Part shown: in pieces, positions 57,747 to 64,000 of the stretch
Layout of the letters: every line of letters starts with the position of its first letter
Numbering within the stretch: position 1 is the stretch's first letter
Source of the DNA: Bdellovibrionia bacterium
GTDB taxonomy: Bacteria > Bdellovibrionota > Bdellovibrionia > Bdellovibrionales > JAGQZY01
Reading direction: 5' to 3'
Assembly: GCA_030427805.1 (NCBI GenBank)
Contig: JAUICP010000002.1
Coordinates: 620,001-684,000, forward strand
Length of the DNA stretch: 64,000 nt
Made by a program: the position numbers and the translations under genes
The notes under the pieces: generated by a model
What the model saw: the letters and a program-made list of their open reading frames with translations, nothing else
Told to the model about the DNA's origin: nothing
Database searches by the model: none

Positions 57747-58918
57747 ATGCCTTCATGATGAGCCAGAGAAATAACAAATGAAGTATTTGTCGAAGAGTCG
57801 TCGTAATAAAAACGTCCCCCCATGTCTTCTACGATTCCTTTAGAAATCGATAAGCCCAGGCCTGTTCCCTTTTGCGGCTCTTTGGTAGTAAAGAAGGGAT
57901 TAAAGACTTTCTTTCTTAGTTTAGGAGCTATACCCTCGCCCGAATCAGTCACTCGAATAATTTTTCGTCCCTTCGCCTCAACGGCTCCTATCTTAATCCA
58001 CTTTCTATCTTGATCCGTTAAGGCATCAATTGAGTTATTTAATAAATTCAATAGTACTTGCGAGAGCAGAACACCTCGAGCGTGAATGGTGAACCCTTGA
58101 GGGATATCAAACACAAGTTTAATTCCCAGAGAATTGAGCCTTAACTTTGTAAACTCCATGGTTTCTTCTAAAAGGTCCTCTAATAAGATCTCTTCAAACG
58201 GATCGTCAGTTCCTTCACGGGCAAAAGTTCTGAGTCCCCTTATTATTTGCACGACACGATCTATGGTTTTATCGGTCTTCTCAAGGTAACCATTGATTTG
58301 ATCTCTCACTTGAGAATCAGATAGATTGGCCTTTTTATTCTCAATGTTTTTTCTGATTCCCTGAATACACATCTTAATTATTGAAAGCGGATTATTTATT
58401 TCGTGGGCAATACCACCAGCCATGTCACTCAACGATGACAAACGAGCCGCCTCCAGGCTTCTCGATTTTTCGATCTCAAGTTGTTTTTCGATATCTAAAG
58501 TCTCACGCTCATCGAGGCCAATACTAATGACTTCATTTTCAGATATTACAATTTTCCAGGCGCGCATATGATGAACCTCACCATCAATCAAAAAACTTTC
58601 ATAGGCTTCAGAGGGTCCTAAGTTTTCTTTAATAAGCATCTGATCTGTCTGAATTAAGCTATCTGTGAAATCTCTATGAGAGTGAAGCTCCCTTTGATTC
58701 TTACCGACGACCTCATGAAGTTCTTTGCGCAAATAATCGAGGTAGGATTGATTGGCGAAGCTGATGGTGCCCTCTTGATCTTGAGAGTAATTTTTAACAA
58801 GAACTGGCAATGGAAAATTCTCGAAGATCTTCAATAGGACCGCATGGTCCGGGTTCGGGTTAGAAAATACTTTTGCGAGGCTCTCTGAAAGCTTGCCCAT
58901 GCTCGGTGACTTAGCCAT
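57725..58918 (-). CDS. PAS-domain sensor histidine kinase, cytoplasmic
   Basis: A 397-residue kinase with no membrane segment. Residues 25-140 look like a PAS domain (FENFPLPVLVKNYSQDQEGTISFANQSYLDYL), followed by a short coiled coil and a HisKA domain with the phosphorylatable His172 in AGGIAHEINNPLSI. The ATPase domain has N, D-X-G-X-G and G-box motifs (LLNNSIDAL, DSGEGIAP, KGTGLGLSISKGIVEDMGG). It probably phosphorylates the response regulator encoded 98 bp upstream on the same strand (59017-59529). The input signal is unknown. Confidence 0.93.
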   Translation of the reverse strand: MAKSPSMGKLSESLAKVFSNPNPDHAVLLKIFENFPLPVLVKNYSQDQEGTISFANQSYLDYLRKELHEVVGKNQRELHSHRDFTDSLIQTDQMLIKENLGPSEAYESFLIDGEVHHMRAWKIVISENEVISIGLDERETLDIEKQLEIEKSRSLEAARLSSLSDMAGGIAHEINNPLSIIKMCIQGIRKNIENKKANLSDSQVRDQINGYLEKTDKTIDRVVQIIRGLRTFAREGTDDPFEEILLEDLLEETMEFTKLRLNSLGIKLVFDIPQGFTIHARGVLLSQVLLNLLNNSIDALTDQDRKWIKIGAVEAKGRKIIRVTDSGEGIAPKLRKKVFNPFFTTKEPQKGTGLGLSISKGIVEDMGGRFYYDDSSTNTSFVISLAHHEGIKKASSE

Positions 58919-59016
58919 GATTAATTATCTAATGGCAATGCCTAGACCACCACTAAGACCCGAAAAAGAGTTCATTTTTTACGGAATCTAAAGCTATTTG
59001 TATCGTAATGAAGCGC

Positions 59017-59529
59017 TTATTTATCTTTGTCTTTATCGTTGAGTTTCAAAAGGGTGCCAACAGTTTTCTTGATTTGATCCACATCAAAAGGCTTTTTAAT
59101 GTAATCGTCAGCTCCGACCTCAAACCCTCTTTTTACATCAAGTTCACTCGTTTTTCCCGAAACAAAAACAAGGGGAATTTGCTTGAGCTCGTTGTGCTCT
59201 TTTAAAAGTTTTGCGAGCTCATAACCATTGATCCAAGGAAGACCAATATCTAATATAATTAAATCAATAGGACTATCATCAAGAACATCTGATAACTGAG
59301 TTCCATCTGCAGCCGAAAGAACTCGATAACCTTCGGACTCAAAGATGCGACGAAGAGCACTTCGCATAGTTTCATCATCTTCTATGATCAACAGGGTATG
59401 GGATTGTTCCTTTTGCCTCAACTGACGAAACTCTGCTAAATCGACGACACCTTCTTTGGTAATTCGGTCCCGCGTGATTTTCTCGATTTTCTTAACCAGA
59501 TCCTTGGTATTTATGCTGTCCTTGGACAT
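59017..59529 (-). CDS. single-domain response regulator
   Basis: A 170-residue protein with a receiver domain and no output domain. The acidic pocket is Glu50-Asp51-Asp52, the phosphoacceptor is Asp94 in LIILDIGLP, the switch Ser is Ser124, and the Lys146 lies in KKPF. The N-terminal 40 residues form a separate charged helix (TKDLVKKIEKITRDRITKEGVVDLAEF) of unknown role. The C-terminus ends in alternating Asp/Lys. It probably receives phosphate from the kinase at 57725-58918 and acts by protein contact. It lies 19 bp downstream of trxB. Confidence 0.93.
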   Translation of the reverse strand: MSKDSINTKDLVKKIEKITRDRITKEGVVDLAEFRQLRQKEQSHTLLIIEDDETMRSALRRIFESEGYRVLSAADGTQLSDVLDDSPIDLIILDIGLPWINGYELAKLLKEHNELKQIPLVFVSGKTSELDVKRGFEVGADDYIKKPFDVDQIKKTVGTLLKLNDKDKDK

Positions 59530-59548
59530 GAAACTTCCTTACTCAGTT

Positions 59549-60490
59549 TTAGTGACCTTGAGATTCAAGCCATCGTTCACAATCGATTGCAGCCATACAA
59601 CCCGTTCCAGCTGCTGTGACTGCTTGGCGATAAACACTGTCAGCAACATCACCAGCAGCAAAGACTCCTTCAACGGAAGTATAGGTCGATTTGTCTTTAG
59701 TAATAAGATAACCCACATCGTCCATTTCTAGAAGTCCTTTAAAGACATCTGTATTCGGCTTATGGCCAATAGCAACAAAAAGTCCCTCTAATTTCTTTTC
59801 GTAACTCTCACCAGACTGGAGGTTTTTGAGACGAAGAGCTTCGACCTGATTTTCTCCGAGAATCTCATCGACTACAGTATTCCACAAAACCTCGATTTTA
59901 GGATTGTTCATGGCTCGATCTGCCATAATTTTTGAAGCCCTAAAGCTCTCTCTACGGTGAACGATATATACTTTTGAGGCAAAACGAGTCAGAAAGTTAG
60001 CCTCTTCCATAGCTGAGTCACCACCACCTACGATCGCGACTTCCACATCTTTAAAAAAGGCACCATCGCAAGTTGCACAGGCAGAAACTCCCCTTCCGAT
60101 CATTTCGGTTTCTCTTTCAAGACCAAGGTATTTAGCGCTAGCACCTGTAGAAACAATAATTGAATGGGATTGATAAAGATCATCGCCCACCCAAACCTTA
60201 AAAGGTCGTGATGAGAAGTCCACTTTACTAACATTCTTGGTGATAAAACGGGTTCCAAATCGCGAGGCTTGTTCACGGGTGATTTGCATCAGCTCTGGTC
60301 CCATCACTCCCTTTGGAAAACCGGGAAAATTCTCAACATCCGTCGTTGTCATCAACTGTCCACCGGCCTCTTCGCCTTCAATACATAAAGGACTCAGATT
60401 GGCTCGGCTCGTATAAATTGCTGACGTAAGACCCGCAGGCCCGGAACCGATAATTATGACATTTTCTATTTTCTGCGATGGCTGAGACAT
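59549..60490 (-). CDS. trxB: thioredoxin reductase
   Basis: A 313-residue flavoenzyme. The ATG at 60490 has GGAGGG upstream and gives the normal length; an earlier frame would add 34 residues into the neighbouring SDR gene. FAD-binding GSGPAG is at residues 15-20, the redox disulfide is Cys138/Cys141 in ACATC, and the NADPH-binding GGGDSAMEEA and second FAD motif (GVFAAGDVAD) are present. It reduces thioredoxin for disulfide repair and ribonucleotide reduction. It lies 19 bp after the SDR gene and 19 bp before the response regulator gene, so these are likely one transcript. Confidence 0.95.
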   Translation of the reverse strand: MSQPSQKIENVIIIGSGPAGLTSAIYTSRANLSPLCIEGEEAGGQLMTTTDVENFPGFPKGVMGPELMQITREQASRFGTRFITKNVSKVDFSSRPFKVWVGDDLYQSHSIIVSTGASAKYLGLERETEMIGRGVSACATCDGAFFKDVEVAIVGGGDSAMEEANFLTRFASKVYIVHRRESFRASKIMADRAMNNPKIEVLWNTVVDEILGENQVEALRLKNLQSGESYEKKLEGLFVAIGHKPNTDVFKGLLEMDDVGYLITKDKSTYTSVEGVFAAGDVADSVYRQAVTAAGTGCMAAIDCERWLESQGH

Positions 60491-60509
60491 TTTCCCTCCA
60501 GGATTCCTC

Positions 60510-61178
60510 TTAAGGTTTCCATATATAATGCTTGTTACCCGAAGGGTCCAGCATCCATTGGAAGAGTTTCTCGCCGACCTTATCTGGCGCAAAAATTTGA
60601 GCAGACTCTCTGACCTTGGCGTTTTTCGGAAGGAGATCCGTATCCATATAGCTGGGACTAAAAAGCCTCAAATCCAAATGAGGGCTCTCTCCTTGAATGC
60701 TTTTAATTAAGCCAAACATTCCATGTTTTGAAGCAGCGTAACTAGAGGCCATGGGATCCGGTTTATCCTCGGCGACCTGGGAACCCACGTAGATAAACTG
60801 GCGCAGCCTGTCATCATTAAGGGCCCAGTGCAGAAGCCGTGCGGGACTTAAAAAGTTAAGTTCAAAGGCCCATTGGTGATCCTTGAACGCCTTCTTCGAA
60901 AAAGCCCCATAGGGACCTCCTCCCGCCGCGTATAGGATTCTAATTGGGCTCGATCCCAAATGATTTTTAAACTCTGAAAATTTCTCTTCAAACAAGGGGC
61001 CCTGAGCGAGGTCCCAGGAGAAATGCTTTTGATTGGCTTCAAGCTCTCCCCTTTTTCGAGAAATCGAAAGGGGTACAAAGCGACCGGAAGTCTCTTTCTC
61101 ACAGAGTTTTAGCAAAGAAAGGCCCAGGCCTCGACTTCCACCAAATATCAACCATTGCTCTTGAATTGCTTCATCCAT
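60510..61178 (-). CDS. short-chain dehydrogenase/reductase
   Basis: A 222-residue oxidoreductase. The start at 61178 is preferred over 61214, where 12 residues would be added. The nucleotide-binding motif is FGGSRGLGLSLL near the N-terminus, with a later YAAGGGPYGAF strand and loop, NFLSPARL, and the catalytic Tyr-X3-Lys in YAASK. It probably uses NAD(P) to oxidise or reduce an alcohol or ketone; the substrate is unknown. It is divergent from the ferredoxin gene, 53 bp apart, and leads the trxB transcript. Confidence 0.85.
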   Translation of the reverse strand: MDEAIQEQWLIFGGSRGLGLSLLKLCEKETSGRFVPLSISRKRGELEANQKHFSWDLAQGPLFEEKFSEFKNHLGSSPIRILYAAGGGPYGAFSKKAFKDHQWAFELNFLSPARLLHWALNDDRLRQFIYVGSQVAEDKPDPMASSYAASKHGMFGLIKSIQGESPHLDLRLFSPSYMDTDLLPKNAKVRESAQIFAPDKVGEKLFQWMLDPSGNKHYIWKP

Positions 61179-61231
61179 GAAAGCTAAACTAGTCGAAGAA
61201 TCGAATAATCTCAATTTTTCTAAGTCATTTT

Positions 61232-61516
61232 ATGCCAATACTATCCTTCGTTGACGGGACTGAAATTGAAGTTCCTAAAAATAAGAATTTAATGAAAGCC
61301 GTCCAAAACGCTGGACGACCGGTAGCCAATTCCTGTGAGTTCGATGGAGTCTGTGGGCATTGTGTTTTACAAATCCTCGAAGGCCAAGAAAACCTTAGCC
61401 AACCCGGTGAGAAAGAAATGACTCTGGCCAAAAAAGAGGGATTAAAGGCTGATCAAAGGGTCAGTTGCCTTTGCCGAATTCTCGGAGATCTTCGGGTTGA
61501 TGCTCCCTATTGGTAA
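61232..61516 (+). CDS. 2Fe-2S ferredoxin
   Basis: A 94-residue electron carrier. Cluster ligands Cys35, Cys41, Cys44 and Cys79 fit the adrenodoxin/plant-type pattern CX5CX2C plus a distal Cys; Cys81 is an additional cysteine next to the last ligand. The N-terminus (MPILSFVDGTEIEVPKNKNLM) and GDLRVDAPYW at the end are as in this fold. It should transfer electrons between a reductase and an oxygenase or synthase; the partner is not in the immediate neighbourhood. It is divergent from the SDR gene. Confidence 0.92.
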   Translation: MPILSFVDGTEIEVPKNKNLMKAVQNAGRPVANSCEFDGVCGHCVLQILEGQENLSQPGEKEMTLAKKEGLKADQRVSCLCRILGDLRVDAPYW

Positions 61517-61575
61517 TAGGAGCTGGCAACGAAATTGCTTATCTAAGCACCCATTAACAAATTAAGGGGGAAGCT

Positions 61576-62967
61576 ATGATTAGTATCGAACGATTTTTTG
61601 TCGCTGGGTTCGCAATCTTATTTTTGAGTGCCTGTGGAGAAAACGGGGCCGAAGACAAAAATCAAAAACTAGAAATCATTGAAAATAAAACTAAAGAAAT
61701 TGAGGTGATAGCAAACTCGCTTTTTAATTCACCAGAAATTAATATTAATCAAAAAATAGAAATTCTACAAAACCCCTCGAACCCTTGGCGAAGTTTCGAA
61801 ATAAAATCACAGTGTTCTAAAGGGCCCCACCGCTTTAAAGAAGTAAAAACAAAGTTCAATTCCCAACAAAGTCCTCTTCTAGCCGAAACCCTTCCTCTAG
61901 AAGAAATACTAAAACCAACAGTAAAAGAAAGTAAGATCAGTTGCTTTTTTAAACTCAAACTCAATTTACGCAATCGGGACAGTGTCATCTTTGATTTTGG
62001 AGAAAAAGACATCGTCGGTACCAATCACTTTTATCAATTTAATATCACCGATGAATCTTTTAGTAACTCTCTAGGTGACAATAATTTAACTCTCTTAAGT
62101 CAAAATTCCACCCATTATCGCATTAAAGGACTACCCGGAGTTTCTGGCCAAACACAACTTCTCTGTGACGATGGAGTCCAATCTCTTGAAGTTGATCAAA
62201 TCAATAACTTTAATCTCTCTGAACTGATCAACAAAGGCCGACAATACGCTAATAAACCCTTCTACTGTCGAATTTATGCCTTAGCAAAAACCGGAGAGAA
62301 ATATTTTAGCAGAAAATTTAGACTCCTCTATCCCATTGAAAAAAAGAAAACTTTATCTTTCGAACTCACTCACCAATTCGATGAAGATACCGGTGTGGGC
62401 AACCTCTTTCTGTCAATTTCAACGAAAGATCCTCTCTCTTCTAAATCCTTAGTCCACCTAAAAGGCCTCAATGACTTTCAGGTCTCAACCAACGAACTGA
62501 TTTATCTTGTCGACGCTCCACTCGGAAAACAATTTGTCTACTCAAACGAAAACACAGCAAATTTAATGTCCGTCTATGTCGATGGAAAAATCGTCGAGCA
62601 GCCTTCGGATCAGTTGTCTTTCGAAAACAATGTGAAATTTGATTTTCGCTTTCATTCAGATTGCCAAGGAGTTGCAGTGATGAAGAAAGGTTTCGCCGCC
62701 GGGCCTATCCCCATGCAGATATTTTCGGGTATTCAAGTCAATTTCTTAAGTAAGATTTTGACCTGGCAGAGCTACCTAACCAACTCAGAAGAGCCACTTC
62801 TACTCGATACGCCTTTGGAATTCAGCATTCAAGATCGGTTGCAAAATTCAATTTACAGAGATCTCTTTCCTGATGATGACGTTCAGTTCTCTCGAATGTT
62901 TGGAACTCGGCCTGAGTACAAACATCCCATAAAAACGAATTACGTTGATCGTAAAATTTGCCAATAA
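61576..62967 (+). CDS. lipoprotein of unknown function
   Basis: A 463-residue protein with a signal peptide and lipobox (ILFLSAC, Cys20). The mature part alternates predicted strands and short helices with several cysteines (QCSKG, SCFFK, LCDDG, YCRIY, DCQGV, ICQ), probably forming disulfides. No domain is recognised; it has features of an exported binding protein. A ribosome site (AAGGGGGAAG) precedes the ATG. It is convergent with trmB, whose stop is six bases away, leaving almost no 3' untranslated region. Confidence 0.7.
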   Translation: MISIERFFVAGFAILFLSACGENGAEDKNQKLEIIENKTKEIEVIANSLFNSPEININQKIEILQNPSNPWRSFEIKSQCSKGPHRFKEVKTKFNSQQSPLLAETLPLEEILKPTVKESKISCFFKLKLNLRNRDSVIFDFGEKDIVGTNHFYQFNITDESFSNSLGDNNLTLLSQNSTHYRIKGLPGVSGQTQLLCDDGVQSLEVDQINNFNLSELINKGRQYANKPFYCRIYALAKTGEKYFSRKFRLLYPIEKKKTLSFELTHQFDEDTGVGNLFLSISTKDPLSSKSLVHLKGLNDFQVSTNELIYLVDAPLGKQFVYSNENTANLMSVYVDGKIVEQPSDQLSFENNVKFDFRFHSDCQGVAVMKKGFAAGPIPMQIFSGIQVNFLSKILTWQSYLTNSEEPLLLDTPLEFSIQDRLQNSIYRDLFPDDDVQFSRMFGTRPEYKHPIKTNYVDRKICQ

Positions 62968-62972
62968 TCTCG

Positions 62973-63662
62973 CTAGATTTTAACAAGACGGACGTAATTA
63001 ATAGGAATCCCCTTAGACACAAATATTTTTTCAAAGTGGGTCAAAAAACTATGATCCACTTCACTACTGGCATGAAGGTCTTCCGTTTGGTAATCTATTT
63101 TATACTTTGATTTTTCAAAACGTTCCATAGCCCACTCAAAATAAGAATAGGAATCCGTTTTAAATTCTAAAAAACTACCTTCACGCTGGATTGCAAAGAT
63201 TTTGTCCAAAAAGTCTTCCTGAATGAGTCTGTTTTTAAAATGCCTCTTCTTGGGCCAAGGGTCCGGAAAATGAATAAAGACATTATCAATTTCCTCATTA
63301 GAAAAAACCGTTTCAATTTCATTGGCGTGGAATCGCAACATTCGACAATGAGTCGAATCGTCATTGAGAGCCCTTTTAATAGACTGAATAAGAGGTTTAT
63401 ACTTTATTTCCATGCCCAAAAACCCCCGTTCCGGATGGGCCTTGGCTCTATGGGCAAAGTGATAACCGTTTCCAGTACCGATTTCTAAATCGATGGGGTA
63501 GCTATCGGATTCTGCAAAAACCTCTTCTCGCCATCTTCCTTTAAAGCCGGGTACTCTACTTTCATCAAAGGCATAGTCGCTGAGCTCATTTAATAGAGCA
63601 TCAATGTACTTATTGGGCTTTGGAACATCAGCTGTTTTGGTTATTTTCTTATGAGAACGCAT
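62973..63662 (-). CDS. trmB: tRNA (guanine-N7-)-methyltransferase
   Basis: A 229-residue methyltransferase that forms m7G46 in tRNA. The SAM-binding motif is IDLEIGTGNGYHFA, followed by FLGMEIKYKPL, and the signature HFPDPWPKKRHFKNRLI is diagnostic of TrmB. The C-terminal segment ends in VRLVKI. The N-terminus is basic. It is convergent with the lipoprotein gene and has its own upstream region, about 110 bp before the divergent gamma-glutamyltransferase gene. Confidence 0.94.
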   Translation of the reverse strand: MRSHKKITKTADVPKPNKYIDALLNELSDYAFDESRVPGFKGRWREEVFAESDSYPIDLEIGTGNGYHFAHRAKAHPERGFLGMEIKYKPLIQSIKRALNDDSTHCRMLRFHANEIETVFSNEEIDNVFIHFPDPWPKKRHFKNRLIQEDFLDKIFAIQREGSFLEFKTDSYSYFEWAMERFEKSKYKIDYQTEDLHASSEVDHSFLTHFEKIFVSKGIPINYVRLVKI

Positions 63663-63771
63663 AGAGGCTTCCTAACTGAAAATGCGACAATCCGCAACAG
63701 TCCCGCCAATGATTGCATTTTTTTTGGAATCCGTATCTGATAGTAAGTATTCGAATTATAAAGGATTTTCA

Positions 63772-64000
63772 ATGATGCGAAAGATTCACATTTTTACAGT
63801 TCTCCTAATAACCACTTTCACACTCCAGTCCGGAGCAGTTCCCTTTGAAGGCTCAAAAATCCTGATGACCTCTCCTAATCCATTTGCCGTTGAAGCCGGA
63901 GAGGAAATTGCTCGCAAAGGCGGAAATGTGGTGGACGTGGCCGTGGCCATTGGCCTTACTCTGGCCGTAACTAACCCCTACAATGCAAGCTTTGGCGGCG
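63772..64000 (+). CDS. ggt: gamma-glutamyltransferase, truncated by the window end
   Basis: The frame is open past the window end. The start ATG (63772, or 63775) follows AAGGA by about seven bases. A signal peptide (MMRKIHIFTVLLITTFTLQSG) is followed by MTSPNPFAVEAGEEIARKGGNVVDVAVAIGLTLAV and then NASFGG. This matches the N-terminus of gamma-glutamyltranspeptidases, where the stretch A-S-X-A-G-X-X-I/L-X-X-G-G-N-A-V-D is conserved. Such enzymes transfer the glutamyl group of glutathione in the periplasm. The catalytic Thr and small subunit are outside the window. Confidence 0.8.
   Translation, partial: MMRKIHIFTVLLITTFTLQSGAVPFEGSKILMTSPNPFAVEAGEEIARKGGNVVDVAVAIGLTLAVTNPYNASFGG

Noticed and set aside
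1-64000. CRISPR array, insertion sequence, prophage, tRNA or rRNA gene
   Set aside because: Non-coding stretches were read for repeats with regular spacers, transposase motifs and clover-leaf folds; none were found, although weak cases could be missed by eye.

Overview
The window is chromosomal DNA of a Gram-negative, moderately AT-rich bacterium (base composition judged by eye). Evidence for an outer membrane includes many lipoproteins, a TonB-dependent receptor, ExbB/ExbD/TonB parts, a lytic transglycosylase and LytM-type peptidases. The mix of many lineage-specific secreted and lipoproteins, a TPR protein beside a PP2C-like protein, a homodimeric pyruvate dehydrogenase E1, and lipoprotein signals ending in Tyr-X-Asn-Cys suggests Bdellovibrionota or a relative. 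That placement is inference; no rRNA is present. I saw no tRNA, rRNA, CRISPR array, transposase or prophage.

Layout. 0-7 kb: a truncated TPR protein, a degenerate PP2C-like protein, a radical SAM enzyme, a sulfatase-like lipoprotein, ExbB/ExbD, LipB and a trypsin-like protease. 7-9 kb: two lipoproteins. 9-13 kb: lipoate and 2-oxoacid dehydrogenase genes (lipA, E2, E3); the homodimeric E1 lies alone at 40-43 kb. 13-21 kb: envelope proteins of unknown role, including a ten-Cys-pair repeat protein ending in a haem-binding domain, plus SfsA and a DsbA-like lipoprotein. 21-24 kb: polyprenol/diacylglycerol kinase-like protein, PssA, Asd. 24-26 kb: a composite surface protein with a CFI-box and an internal signal peptide. 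26-30 kb: an uncharacterised membrane protein, truA with an operator cluster, rplM-rpsI, then a hairpin array that looks like a CsrB/RsmZ-type RNA. 30-40 kb: TonB receptor, STAS-like protein, ECF sigma factor with a VWA-domain membrane partner, M23 peptidase, PP2C phosphatase, TonB-like protein. 43-49 kb: secreted proteins, a lytic transglycosylase, a second copy of the uncharacterised membrane family, an O-methyltransferase and a HAD phosphatase. 50-58 kb: an oligopeptide ABC importer split by an AraC regulator and a catalase-like protein. 58-64 kb: histidine kinase, response regulator, TrxB, SDR, ferredoxin, a lipoprotein, TrmB and a truncated gamma-glutamyltransferase.

How parts connect. 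LipB and LipA make the lipoyl group carried by E2, which works with E3 and probably the distant AceE. ExbB/ExbD, TonB and the receptor could form an energised uptake route, although they are not contiguous. The most unusual signals are non-coding: four consecutive hairpins with GGGGA-type hexaloops after rpsI and a related hairpin at 18.8 kb; four perfect copies of an 11-bp palindrome around truA; a 16-bp motif shared by two secreted-protein promoters; and a probable CTG start codon buried in a hairpin. Functions are read from motifs, and no database search was run.
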